In this document: one piece after another, positions 29,801 through 39,263 of the stretch
Layout of the letters: every line of letters begins with the position of its first letter
How positions within the stretch are numbered: the first letter of the stretch is position 1
NCBI GenBank assembly: GCA_964035015.1
Contig: CAXIUP010000192.1
Coordinates: 22,501 to 86,500 of the forward strand
DNA: 64,000 nt
DNA from: Corallium rubrum
Lineage: Eukaryota > Cnidaria > Anthozoa > Scleralcyonacea > Coralliidae
Reading direction: 5' to 3'
Notes under the pieces: generated by a model
What the model was told of the DNA's origin: nothing
The model's input: the letters and a program-made list of their open reading frames with translations, nothing else
The model's database searches: none
Program-made: the position numbers and the translations under genes

Positions 29801-30224
29801 AGTAAAGAAAGCTTCTGTGCTTACAACATCGATAAAGAAGATATCGAGCATGGTGGAAATATTAGAATACTTCTCCAGCTTGCATCGTGCAAAAAGAGCC
29901 GTTGCTGTTTGCCTTCGTTACCGTCGATTGCTTCTCGCGAGAGTTCGAAAAGGGGGAACGCCAAATAACGCAGGACCAGAAATCCAGCCCAACCGGAAGT
30001 ACGAATCGGTTACAGTGGAAGAAATGGAGTTAGCGGAGCAATATATTGTGAAATTGGTTCAGAAACAAGCCTTCAGCAAGGAACTGACCTCACTGAAACA
30101 AAGCAAAGAAGACCAAGGTAACTCAAAGTCCAAACGAAAGAAACGGATGGTGTCCAAATCAAGCACCCTGTTACGACTAGACCCCTTCATCGATGAGAAT
30201 GGTCTAATAACAGGGCCGGATTAA
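26850..30224 (+). CDS. BEL/Pao retrotransposon gag-pol (5'-truncated, interrupted)
   Basis: 1124 codons, open to a stop inside the inserted MITE at 30211. In order: Cys-rich region (about 66-125) with a classical CCHC knuckle CFLCLQQGHMARQC; retropepsin-like block (AVLDDQSDTFFITNG, about 195-210); RT from about residue 470, with KIRVVFDCSAEYQGESLN, FSCDIESMFHQV (motif A) and NNFYVDDGL (catalytic YVDD, about 630); RNase H from about 805 (LHDFSDAST, then VSIPRLELTAAL and YWTDSKVVLGYI). This order PR-RT-RH-IN and the RT type are BEL/Pao. Most of gag and the 5' LTR are missing. The last codons before the insertion belong to the RH-integrase linker. Confidence 0.93.
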   Translation: MFYQIQRHEAKPSVFISDVTDIHSKQRRDNEDKKFDKKRKYGSFSTSKRSEQNHGDDTVKKGQDICPFCDKQHKLEVCDGCLKKKVKERVEFAKSKGLCFLCLQQGHMARQCKGNVKCRTCKKPHATVLHFEAKPSPENDKKEERVKEEEAHVSTNNYVRVCHTSDCQDMPTSSLILPVWICHEDIPSKKVMAYAVLDDQSDTFFITNGVCKELGIKGPETVIELRTMHAVQNIKTQKINRLVISPEDKSLDIPLPKSFTREQIPARRDQIPTAEMARNWNHLKPIANKIPVYRDDLNIGLLIGNNCVQAIKPRDVIPGKPRDPYAIRTALGWDLVGATNHKSSNAKKISSNCHRIHTRDILSQDTSELNFILHKPTKEVFNPTTVKEMFEQDFSERKSGGKSVSQEDKRFLEKTKDTIHITDDDHYEMPLPFREYNIELPFNRSLAESRLDRLKTRFAKDAKYKYDYVGFIEDMVTKGYAEKVPKTEEKAWYIPHHGVYHPRKPSKIRVVFDCSAEYQGESLNRHLLQGPDLTNTLTGVLCRFRQGKIAFSCDIESMFHQVRVNEEHRDYLRFLWWTDGDISKHPEEYRMKVHLFGATSSPGCCNLALKTTAEENEEEFGSNAANFLRNNFYVDDGLRSTSSVQEATTLVKNSVEMFRNGGFRLHKFLSNERKVIESVAVENRATEVKELDLDHDVLPIERVLGVEWCVETDAFQFRITLKDRPFTRRGVLATVSSIYDPLGFVAPVLLTGKRILQLLCKDNADWDDPIPEKLKVQWERWRTDIHLLEHVKVPRCFKPDEFGNLKRVELHDFSDASTNGYGQCSYLRLTDESDRTHCSLVMAKSRVTPLKQVSIPRLELTAALVSVKISATLQNELDYDKVEEVYWTDSKVVLGYINNEARRFHVFVANRAQQIRDHTAANQWKYVESKLNPADDASRGLKASEIINNARWINGPEFLYEQREDWSECDQPSDLTKLLPGDIEVKKASVLTTSIKKISSMVEILEYFSSLHRAKRAVAVCLRYRRLLLARVRKGGTPNNAGPEIQPNRKYESVTVEEMELAEQYIVKLVQKQAFSKELTSLKQSKEDQGNSKSKRKKRMVSKSSTLLRLDPFIDENGLITGPD

Positions 30225-30931
30225 CGGTTCGCGGGGCCCGTGGCATATTATCAGCGCGGGGCCCCTTGACCCCCCCTGTGAATTCAGGTTTCCCTGAAAT
30301 CAGAAAGATTAAAAAATATCAATATTCCACGATTTGAAAAGTTGCCTGTGTATTTACGCATCTGTATTTGTGGCAACAGCGCCTCGCTTATTGTGGCTCT
30401 TTTTGACTTTTGGGTTCTCGCTTTTTCATTTTTGGGGCATCGCTTTTTTATTTATGGTTCCGGCCTGCTTTTTTAATTTTGGTCCTCCCTACCTTTTTTT
30501 ATTTATGGTATCTTGCCTTTTTTATTTTTGGGGCCTCGCCATAGCTTTTTTATTTATGGGTTCTTGCTTTTTTTAGTTTTAGGGCCTCGCTAGTTTATTT
30601 ATGGGTTCTTGCTTTTTTTAGTTTTGGGGCCTCGGTTTTTTATTTATGGGTTCTTGCTTTTTTATTTTTGGGGCCCCGGTTTGGTTTTTGTTTTGGGGTC
30701 TGTTTTTTGAGTTTTGGGGCCCCGGCGCCTCGCTTTTTCATTTGCGGTACCTCTTTTTTTAATTTCGGAGCATCGTTTTTTTTTTACTTTTGTACGTCGC
30801 CTTGCGGTTTTTGGGGCCCCACACTTCTTGGGCCCCGCGCAAAAAAATCGAAACTGAGCAAAGCGCGGGGCCCCTAAGAGCGCGGGGCCCGTGGCATAAG
30901 CCACTTCAGCCATATGGTTAATCCTGCACTG
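30211..30931. mobile_element. hAT-type non-autonomous element, copy 2, inside BEL pol
   Basis: 721 bp, more than 90% identical to 16035-16757, with ends cagggccggattaac and gttaatcctgcactg. A perfect 8-bp target duplication tctaataa lies at 30203-30210 and 30932-30939. It interrupts the BEL pol frame; the reading frame of the host element is consistent on both sides once one copy of the duplication is discounted, so the BEL copy was open here when the MITE landed. Confidence 0.95.
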
Positions 30932-31280
30932 TCTAATAAGAATTGGAGGAAGAATAAGAAGTGCGAGCATCGATGACAAAGTGAAGCACCCGATCGCACT
31001 ACCGAAGAAGGAGCACATATCAGAGCTTGTCGTGCGACAATTTCACGAAAGAATTGAACACCAAGGACGAGGGATTACAATGAATGAAGTCCGATCATCA
31101 GGATATTGGATTATTGGTGGAAAGTCAGTCGTAGCAAAGCTCATCAAGAAATGTGCGACATGCCAGAGGTTACGTGCTACCGTAAAGGATCAGAAAATGG
31201 CTGATCTTCCAAAGGACATATTGGAAGCCTCGCCCCCTTCACTTATAGTGCCGTGGACTACTTCGGACCGTGGTACATAA
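30932..31280 (+). pseudogene. BEL/Pao integrase zinc-binding domain
   Basis: Downstream of the MITE the frame gives HPIALPKKEHISELVVRQFH, then EHQGRGITMNEVRSSGYWI and CATCQRLRATVKDQ: the H-H-C-C integrase zinc-binding domain. It runs out of frame at a C run near 31236 (five C), where one missing C shifts the frame into the catalytic core ORF starting at 31253. Confidence 0.85.
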
Positions 31281-32191
31281 AACAAGGGCGGAAAGAAATG
31301 AAAAGATACGGCGTGCTTTTCACGTGCATGTCTTCTCGAGCTATTCATCTGGAAGTTTCAGAGACCCTTGAAATGGACTCGTTCTTAAATGCCTACCGAC
31401 GTTTTATATGCAGACGAGGACCCACTCGCCAACTCGGATGTGACTGTGGAACTAACTTTGTCGGTGCAAGTGCCGCGTTGCGAAAGTGTCTCGAAGAAAT
31501 GAATCAAGAAAGGATTAAACCTGAGCTGCTAAAGGAGAATTGTGACTGGTTCGACTTCAAGTTTAATACTCCCAAATCCAGTCACATGGGAGGAGTTTGG
31601 GAGAGACAGGTTAGAACTGTCCGTAACGTTCTAACCGCACTCCTTCATAAGAATGGAAGTCACCTAAATGAAGAATCTCTTCATACATTTTTGTGCGAAG
31701 CCGAGGCGATTGTCAACAGTCGCCCCCTCACGGTTGACAACTTAAATTCTCCTGACTGTCCAGAAGCCTTGACGCCTAATCATCTCCTAACGATGAAAAG
31801 TAAAATAGTTCTTCCATCTCCTGGAGTGTTCCAGACTGCTGATATGTATTTGCGTAAGCACTGGAGACGAGTTCAACACCTGAGCAATGAATTCTGGACA
31901 CGGTGGAGGAAAGAATTTATGCATTCCCTGCAAGAACGCCAGAAATGGCTCCGATCAAGAAGAAATTTCGAAGTCAATGACGTGGTCGTGATTAAAGACG
32001 ATGCTAAACCTCGAAATCGCTGGTCCTTAGCTCGTGTAATAATGGCCCATGAAGAAGAAGATGGTTTAGTTCGTAAAGTGAAGCTTATAGTTGGAGATCC
32101 GAAGATTACGAACCAAGGAAAGAGAACCAAGTCATTAACAACACCAGAGCGTCCAATTCACAAGCTGGTATTGTTAGCACCATGTGAATAA
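31253..32191 (+). CDS. BEL/Pao integrase core and C-terminal domain
   Basis: 312 codons. DYFGPWYIKQGRKEMKRYG holds the first catalytic Asp, GCDCGTNFVGAS the second, and CEAEAIVNSRPLTV the Glu of the DDE triad; the second box reads DCG where DNG is usual. HMGGVWERQVRTVRNVL is the conserved GxWER block. The C-terminal part (LRSRRNFEVNDVVVIKDD, RWSLARVI) is the DUF5641-type domain at the end of BEL integrases. It ends at a stop 2 bp before a short GC-rich stretch. Confidence 0.92.
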   Translation: MDYFGPWYIKQGRKEMKRYGVLFTCMSSRAIHLEVSETLEMDSFLNAYRRFICRRGPTRQLGCDCGTNFVGASAALRKCLEEMNQERIKPELLKENCDWFDFKFNTPKSSHMGGVWERQVRTVRNVLTALLHKNGSHLNEESLHTFLCEAEAIVNSRPLTVDNLNSPDCPEALTPNHLLTMKSKIVLPSPGVFQTADMYLRKHWRRVQHLSNEFWTRWRKEFMHSLQERQKWLRSRRNFEVNDVVVIKDDAKPRNRWSLARVIMAHEEEDGLVRKVKLIVGDPKITNQGKRTKSLTTPERPIHKLVLLAPCE

Positions 32192-32650
32192 TGACCGGGA
32201 ATCCCCGACGAGGAGCCTCTCAAGTTATAGAAACTTCTATTTAAGATACTGTTTGTTACCTTTATTGATTAAATTTAGTAAATTTAGGGGAGCCATGTAA
32301 CTGCTCTTCGCGTGACGTACGCGCGTGTCGCGATTTTAAGAATCACGTGACTAACCTCGAGGTAAAAAAACTCAAGTAAGTGAAGAAGACATCTTGTTTA
32401 CGAAGATATTGTGATTCAATATGTAAAACTTACGATTATTCGCTAGCCCGGAACCGTTGTTTACTTTCCTTTGTTTATTAAAGTTACGAGTTAAAACAAC
32501 GTCTTTCTTGTGGCGTGTTATCCGTGTATGAAACGACAAGACATTCACATCTGATAAAACACGAACTGCGATTTTATTATACGCCTTCAAAAACGAACCA
32601 CTTGGTAAGTTGATTGGCGGGGTTAGTTTGAAAAATAACCTTGTTTAAGC
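32192..32650 (+). other. Probable BEL 3' region with polypurine tract and LTR
   Basis: A purine-rich run aggggagcca at 32287-32296 precedes tgtaactgctc, the expected arrangement of polypurine tract and LTR start (TG). The region then contains CpG-rich and AT-rich stretches typical of an LTR. No 5' LTR survives for comparison, so its right end is not defined. The stretch cacatctgataaaacacg near 32545 is inversely similar to gtgttttatcagata at 26852, a possible separate short repeat. Confidence 0.45.
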
Positions 32651-32765
32651 CGAGAAAATCAAAGCTAAAGTTTATGTAAATCAGGAGAAATCTTTATCAC
32701 ATACAAAGATACGATACGGTCATGATTTTCTTTTGCGTTTTCCTCATGAATTATTAATGAGTTTT

Positions 32766-32767
<2 letters not shown>

Positions 32768-32819
<52 letters not shown>
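32768..32819. repeat. (TA)n microsatellite
   Basis: About 26 TA units at the border of the inverted repeat arm. Confidence 0.95.
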
Positions 32820-32821
<2 letters not shown>

Positions 32822-33495
32822 CATGAATGCAACAACCCCTCGCCTGCTTTTTTGAAACCCCCAACCACCCAACCACCCACTCACCTACCCTGATTAAAAT
32901 AAGCACACCTGATATACAGCCAATATAAAAACAAACAGATAGAAGAACAAATGATAATCCTCAAGATTATTCTATAATTTATGAATAAGATGACTAAACT
33001 GATTTAACATTTCAAAGCAAAACTTAGATTTCATTATTAAATTCTGGTTGTACAAAATATGTTTTAGGAGGTTTCAAAAGGGATTATTTTAAACAAGCTT
33101 TAAATGGCTTCCCTATGCACGCATGTTTTGCAAAGGCAGAATTAAATGTCAATAGCTCAAAAATTACATTTATAATACAGTTCGGGATAAAAACAATTCG
33201 GTAGAATCGGATTCTAGAAAGAAGTGTTAAACAGACAACGTTTCAGTCGAAAATTTGGAAATACAGCCAAAAAAATCGCCAAAGCCCATGAGTATTTAAT
33301 AACAAAAGGTGATAATTTGCAATGCCAATAAAAATATCACGTCTACACAAGCTTATAAAGGTAGTGTTTTAAGTTAGCTTTAGTTTAGCTGATTTATGGT
33401 TTGGACGCGTGAAGGGAAAGCACGAAATCGTGATGCAGTATATTGTTTAGGTTAAGCGAAAACTTGAAAACAACAAGAATCCTACCGTTAACTTT
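32820..33495 (-). repeat. Dispersed repeat family R, inverted arm 1
   Basis: About 675 bp, mirrored with roughly 85% identity by 34806-35446. Read on the minus strand it starts aacggtaggattcttgttgt and ends ggcgaggggttgttgcattc followed by (TA)n. Other fragments of the family lie at 41296-41420, 43325-43660 and 49905-49975. Constant 3' end with variable 5' start suggests a retroposed or 5'-truncated element. Confidence 0.8.
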
Positions 33496-33809
33496 AAACA
33501 TAGTTAATATAACCCACGGGGTTTGGAAGGCCGGCAAACTTCAAAGGTACACGTGACCTTTTTGGCTGCCGTGTTGAAAAGGTACGTCACGTGACAAATA
33601 CAGTGCATTCGAGCTTGAATTCATAGTACTGTGGCCTTGGCGTTGATAGGAAAATTTCATCAAAATCAAAATTTAAGACGTTTTTAGTTAATCGCTTTCC
33701 TTGACGGGTATTGGAGCCAGGAAGTAAACGAAGGAACTGAGTCTGAGCGTCCTGGAAGCCCTCATTCGGCTTTTGAAGACGATTTGTGACAACAATTGCG
33801 CTGCTTGAG

Positions 33810-34361
33810 ATGGAAGTGGACGAGATTGAAGTAGAAGTGCAACACTCACTTGAAGAAGTAAGCAACTAATCGATGTTTTGTGTGATATTTTACCACCGTG
33901 TACCCCTTACCAATGCCCTGTTTTAATTTTTAGGTTGAAAGTAGAAAGCAATTCCCTTGCGATTTATGTCCAAAAATTTGCAAGTCAAAAGGTGGCCTGA
34001 CGAACCACCGTCCAAGTAAACACGTTGCTGAACAGGGAGAGAGTTCGTCTACGAAGGAAGACTTATTAAATGAATTAAGTATGGAAAGAACATGTTCTTT
34101 GATCCGTGACATTGGCAGATATTTAAGCGACGAAAAGCTTTACAAGGAGGAGCATGTAGTAGAGGTTTTTAAGCTCCAACCAAGCGAGTTGTTTGTGAGA
34201 GCGCTCAATGAACTTTTATTGGAATTTAAAAGAAAACACAATCATGACAAATTCCTAAAAGAGTTCTATGGTAAGACAAATGCCAATTGGAAGGAATATT
34301 TCCATTCATATGGTGACAAAAAAATTGTATTCTTGATGCTGATCCATCTTCCTGAACGACT
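33810..34361 (+). pseudogene. C2H2 zinc-finger gene fragment, exons 1 and 2
   Basis: Exon 1 (33810-33857) is 16 acidic codons from ATG to a donor GAA|GTAAGC. Exon 2 starts at 33934 after ttttaatttttag and keeps the frame: QFPCDLCPKICKSKGGLTNH then PSKH forms a C2H2 finger (C-x2-C...H-x5-H). Beyond it come LLNELSMERTCSLIRDIGRY and FVRALNELLLEFKRKHNHDK, a helical region I do not recognise. At 34362 the coding sequence runs into repeat family R (aatccccaagccgggtgacg) without a donor, so the gene is broken by that insertion. The exon at 36173-36718 may be its continuation. Confidence 0.5.
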
Positions 34362-35446
34362 AATCCCCAAGCCGGGTGACGGGCCGAAGGCCCGGAGCCC
34401 GGTGAGGGTGCTAATCTCGACACGCGTGGAGTCCATTTTACACGCGTGTAGAAAAAGCGAGGGAGACGAAATCTGGGACATAGTTTATTTATTTATTTGT
34501 TTGTTTGTATGTATATATGTTTGGTACGGTGTCACGCGGAAAGAATAGTTGGACACTGGTGACTAGCGACGAAGAAAACTATTATAAAATCTGTCAGTAT
34601 TTTGCTTTCGTTCAACGAAATGGAGCCTGTTCTACTTAAATAATAAAAAAGAACAACGAAGAAAAGGATACAAACAGCCGGTTTAATATATCTTGAAGCG
34701 AAACCAGAGAACTTGAAGAAACCAAACGCCGTATGGTAAACAAAACTCGATCTGAATTGCAGTGGTTGTGGTCACTCAGTGGTCAAATCATTTTAAAGTT
34801 ATAAACGGTAGGATTCTTGTTGTCTTAATAATAATAAACAGTATACAGCTTCACGTTTTCGTGCTTTCCCTTTGCTCGTCCAAACCAGCTTAACTAAAGC
34901 TAACTTAAAACACTTCCTTTATAAGCTTATGTAGTTATGTTGATGTTATTGATTGACTTTGCATGGGCTTTGGCGATTTTTTTTGCTGTATTTCCAAATT
35001 TTCGACTGAAACGTGGTCTGTTTAATACTTCTTTCTGGGATCCGATTCTACTGAATTGTTTTTATCTCAGACTCTATTATAAATGTAAATTTGAGCTGTT
35101 AACCTTTAATTCTGCCTTTGCAAAACATGTATACATAGCCACATAGGGAAGCCATAAGCCTAAGTGCTTGCTAAAAATAATCCCTTTTGAATCCTCCTAT
35201 AAAAACAATATATTTGTTACAACCAGATATAAGTTTTGCTTTGATATGTTCAACTTTTATTAAATCAGTTAGTCATCCTATCCATAAATTCTATAATTAT
35301 CTCGAGGATTATCATTTGTTTTAAAATCTGTTTGTTTTCATATTGGTTGTATATGAGGAGTGCTTATTTTAAATCAGGGTGGTGTTTCAAAAAAGCATTT
35401 AATAAAATCGGGCGAAGGGTTGTTGCATTAATGTATTTCTAGTTGG
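34362..35446 (+). repeat. Dispersed repeat family R, long copy (arm 2 is its 3' part)
   Basis: Starts aatccccaagccgggtgacg with GC-rich self-complementary blocks (ccgggtgacgggccgaaggc), then cacgcgtggagt; the 3' part (34806-35446) is the inverted partner of 32820-33495 and ends near ttgttgcattaatgtatttc. A matching start is at 41300-41420. The first 190 bp extend the zinc-finger ORF artificially with GDGPKARSPVRVLISTRVES. Confidence 0.75.
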
Positions 35447-35769
35447 TAATCTTGAACAAGGTGGCCAAGAAAGTTCTGAGGCTGAGGTACTTTATAATAT
35501 ATCTTCATATTATCTGCTATTACAAATATTCCGATTGCCTTTCAGCAGTGGCCTCCTGAAATACGTTTCAAAGTTTTATTTGAATTATCCTGCATGTATA
35601 TAGTATCGTCAAGGGTAGCAGAAGTGTGGGAGCAATCACCCCCCACAAGTTTTTACATGTGGGGGCAACAAAACGTTTTTGCCCCCACCAATTTTTTACA
35701 GATCTATTACACTAACTTAAAGCCAATATGTTGTAACAACGGGATTGAAATAAAAGCTTCTAATATATA

Positions 35770-35803
<34 letters not shown>

Positions 35804-36172
35804 GATATATATATAAAGGTTATTCTCAAATTCTGGTAAAATTAGCGTGGACATAGCCCTATATGGAAATAGCCCTATAATGGCTTCCAGGGAATCTAAA
35901 AATTCAAATTTTCTGGATAGCATGCCCCCGTACCCCCTACTGTAAAGAGGTTTGCAGCAAAATGGCTTTCAGATTACTTTAAATACTTGCATCAAAATGC
36001 AGGAAATAGTGTTTCAGAGCCCTAGAAATCAAGCATGCCCCAGACACCCCAGGTCCTTGCCCCCCAAACCGAAGACCCTGGCTACACCATTGCTTATTTT
36101 GTAGATCACCATATTACCTGTACCAAAATATTTGCTGTCATTCTGATAAATTTTTAATTTGATTTTTAATAG
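35447..36172. other. Spacer with (TA)n
   Basis: No gene seen. A (TA)n tract lies at 35763-35815, and a hairpin-forming pair ccccacaagtttt/gtgggggc near 35640-35690. It ends in an acceptor look-alike (tttttaatag, 36163-36172). Confidence 0.5.
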
Positions 36173-36718
36173 AAAGAGTTGGTAATATCTCCACAAGAAT
36201 TTGGTCCTTTGACATATCTGACTGGTTATGTCATAAGGTCTCTGTACCAAAAAATCAAAAACTGTGCAAGATATCATTCTGAAAGAAATAAAGAAATACG
36301 GGCCTTGATGTTGTCAATGAAAACTGATAATGGAAATGAGTATGTTTCCTCTTTATCGAGGGGAGGACTTTGGTCACCCCATCCATGGGTCACTAGCATT
36401 GCAGAAGCATCTGAGTTGGTTTTTAGAAAGTACACAAATAAAGACAGGGTCACTCGTCTACCAGTAGACAAAATAGTGAATGAAGTCTTGACTTCTTCCC
36501 TTGTGAAAAGCTTGTGGTGCAACATTTTAAATAATTGTGAAGTAGAAATTTCGAAGGAATGTCAGTCTTTATGTTTAGAAAATGTTGTTAAATTATTTGT
36601 TACTGTCAGGTGTTTTTCATTTTCAAAGGATATTGTAAATAAGTATAAACCAAGTCAGCGTACTCAGAGAAAGAAAGCTTTACGGAAAGAATTAAAGAAA
36701 GCCAGTGAACAAAAATAA
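36173..36718 (+). CDS. Terminal exon of an unrecognised element-type gene
   Basis: 181 codons in phase 0 after an acceptor (ag at 36171-36172). Features: GPLTYLTGYVIRSLYQKIKN, SRGGLWSPHPWVTSIAEASE, then SLWCNILNNCEVEI and SLCLENVVKLFVTVRCFSF, ending in a basic tail SQRTQRKKALRKELKKASEQ. An AATAAA signal overlaps the stop. The pattern resembles C-terminal regions of invertebrate multi-copy zinc-finger proteins that may be element-derived; I cannot name a family. Position and strand fit the last exon of the gene started at 33810. Confidence 0.5.
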   Translation, partial: KELVISPQEFGPLTYLTGYVIRSLYQKIKNCARYHSERNKEIRALMLSMKTDNGNEYVSSLSRGGLWSPHPWVTSIAEASELVFRKYTNKDRVTRLPVDKIVNEVLTSSLVKSLWCNILNNCEVEISKECQSLCLENVVKLFVTVRCFSFSKDIVNKYKPSQRTQRKKALRKELKKASEQK

Positions 36719-37539
36719 AGTAAATAATAAGATTGTTCTTTATTTAGTTTATTAGACTATATAGTTCACAAGATATTTTCCATACTATTAATTATTTAAT
36801 GTTTTATAATACTGTATATATTAGACTATAACTGAAATATTGTAACTGTATAATAGAACTGTATATAAGTTTTATGAACAATTATTAAGTTTCCTTTTTT
36901 AACTGTGTTCAGCCTTGTTCAGTTGATTCTTTTCACTCCTTGCTTCAACAAAACGAATATGTGAGCTTTCATATCTTTTGAGACAAAATCAAATCACTAT
37001 AAGACGATAGTGGCTTATTGTAGCCTACACATGACCACAATGTCATATCGTTTACCCCCTTTTCATTAAGCTTTTAATCATATGTACCGGTAGTGCAGTA
37101 ATCACTCGTCACATCTCTAAAATGTTCTCAAATCAGTTACTGGGAATTATTTAGATCAATATACTACTGGGACACTTGATGACTTGACCAGGGTGGTACA
37201 GTAATAACAGAGGTGACATTGTGAATGGTCTTTAAGGGGGAAAATCATTAGCTATAGGTACTGGATACTGTATGTAGTATCAGAGCAAATTGGATCCTCT
37301 ACAAACAATGACTTTTACACTCACCTCCATTTTTATGCTCACTATCATACTATTCTCATTACCTCTAGCCATTCAAGTTACGTCCAACTACAAGTTAAGT
37401 TGATATCAGGCAATCCACTGCTGTTTAGTCCAAGAGGATACTTTTCAAATTGATTTTTCTGCCCAAGACAGAAAACTCAACTTAATAAGCACCCCCCTGG
37501 AGAAAAAAAATTGAAAAAATAGCCACACAGCTTAACCAG
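36719..37539. other. Unassigned AT-rich spacer
   Basis: No ORF, RNA or repeat structure recognised. Confidence 0.5.
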
Positions 37540-38215
37540 TTTTTGAGCTGAATGAACAGCAGCCCATCAGAAAAATCAATAGTTAATTAAGTTTGATGAA
37601 CAGCAACCCACCAGGAAAATCAATAGTTAATTAAGTTTGATGAAAAGCAGACACCAGGAAAATCAATAGTTAATTACGTTCGATGAACAGCAGCCCACCA
37701 GGAAAATCAATAGTTAAGTTTGATGAAAAGCAGCACACCAGGAAAATCAATAGTTAATTATGTTCGATGAACAGCAGCCCACCAGGAAAATCAATAGTTT
37801 AGTTCGATGAAAATCAGCACACCAGGAAAATCAATAGTTAATTACGTTCGATGAACAGCAGCCCACCAGGAAAATCAATAGTTAAGTTTGATGAAAAGCA
37901 GCACACCAGGAAAATCAATAGTTAATTACGTTCGATGAACAGCACCCCACCAGGAAAATCAATAGTTTAGTTCGATGAAAAGCAGCACACCAGGAAAATC
38001 AATAGTTAATTACGTTCGATGAACAGCAGCCCACCAGGAAAATCAATAGTTAAGTTTGATGAAAAGCAGCACACCAGGAAAATCAATAGTTAATTATGTT
38101 CGATGAACAGCAGCCCACCAGGAAAATCAATAGTTTAGTTCGATGAAAAGCAGCACGCCAGGAAAATCAATAGTTAATTACGTTCGATGAACAGCAGCCC
38201 ACCAGGAAAGTGAAG
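37540..38215. repeat. 84-bp higher-order satellite (40 + 44 bp)
   Basis: Two alternating monomers: gatgaacagcagcccaccag... followed by a short linker (agttaagttt), 40 bp, and gatgaaaagcagcacaccag... followed by agttaattacgttc, 44 bp. The AB dimer repeats about every 84 bp (for instance 37682 to 37766), roughly seven times, with a less regular left edge. Both monomers share gaaaatcaatagtt. Confidence 0.9.
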
Positions 38216-38239
38216 TCAATGATTAATAGTTGGGTTTGT

Positions 38240-39022
38240 TTATTTTTTTGAAGTTTTCTTTTTTGGCAAAGGCTCTTCACTCACATTAAACCACTTGCTT
38301 CTCTTTCCAGAATGCCGTCCGGACACATTTCCTTGAGCTACTGGGGCAACATCTCTAAGAGTGGCAATCCTTAAATCTTTGTAACCAAATTCAGCAGCTG
38401 ATGGGTTATCACTTCTCCTTCCTTGTGCGCGCTGGTAGCCAAAGTATTCTTCTATGTCCTGACAAAATCGCTCTGTCAGCACAAATTCAAATCCTTCACC
38501 TAAAAAGAACTTGGTTAGACCAGTGACTGATGTAACTGTCATCTTCAGTCCATTGAATGTTTGGATGCTCATAAGCATTCGACCTCTGTCATCAGCTGAA
38601 AAATCTCCTTGTCTTACCTGGGTTGATGCTCTCCAATCTTTCAAGTACTTCAGGAATGTGTTTTGAAGCCAGTCAAAACGGTTATCATCAGTGCTCCTGT
38701 ATGGGGCCAACAAAGAATTACACTTCCTGAGATGTTCAGAGGTTGAACGAACATTCACGCAATCAAAAAAGTCATTCATCATCTTGCATAGCTTAGCCGT
38801 TTCACTTGCTTCCCCTGTTGAGCAGTGGCGTCGAAGAGCTAGGGCAACTGTATTGCTCAACACTTGGACAGCTAGACGGACCTTCATCTTCGAAAATGAT
38901 TGAAGAACAATATGATCTGCAGTCAGCTTTGGCAACTGATGTAAACCAAAGTCTAGATCCGAGTAATATAACTTTGTACTTGTCATTGTTCCACATGCAA
39001 CGGGTACGCTTGCCACTTGCAA
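38240..39022 (-). pseudogene. P-element (THAP9-like) transposase, C-terminal part
   Basis: 260 codons: SFSKMKVRLAVQVLSNTVAL, then CKMMNDFFDCVNVRSTSEHL, RFDWLQNTFLKYLKDWRAST, RGRMLMSIQTFNGLKMTVTS and FVLTERFCQDIEEYFGYQRA. This is the C-terminal half of P-element transposases, including the region after the GTP-binding insert. Its first 16 codons are out of register with the preceding piece (38802-39263), so a frameshift lies near 38970. Confidence 0.88.
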
Positions 39023-39263
39023 AGAGGTTTGTTGTGCAAGTTATCACATCCACATGGTCTGGTTCAGCTAGATCGGCATGAAGTTTATAGAAGAGGCGAT
39101 TAGGTGAAGCTCCATCACATACAGCAGCACAAACCCAGAGGTTGCACACCAACTCCAGAACAGATACTGCTTTCCAAAACAAAGGCATGATCTGATAGGA
39201 TGTTACATCCTTGGTTAGGAAGTAAGCAAGAGCATATTTAAGGTCAGTAGCAGTCCCTCTCAC
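38802..39263 (-). pseudogene. P-element transposase, middle part
   Basis: Starts GTATDLKYALAYFLTKDVTS and continues LELVCNLWVCAAVCDGASPN, then DLAEPDHVDVITCTTNLFAS: the RNase H-fold middle of the P transposase. The true sequence shifts into the 39022 ORF near 38970; the remaining codons of this ORF are out of frame. A second frameshift at a T run near 39260 separates it from the N-terminal side. Confidence 0.8.

Noticed and set aside
33587..33865. 92-codon Ser-rich minus-strand ORF
   Set aside because: It overlaps exon 1 of the zinc-finger fragment, whose splice signals and finger motif are better supported.
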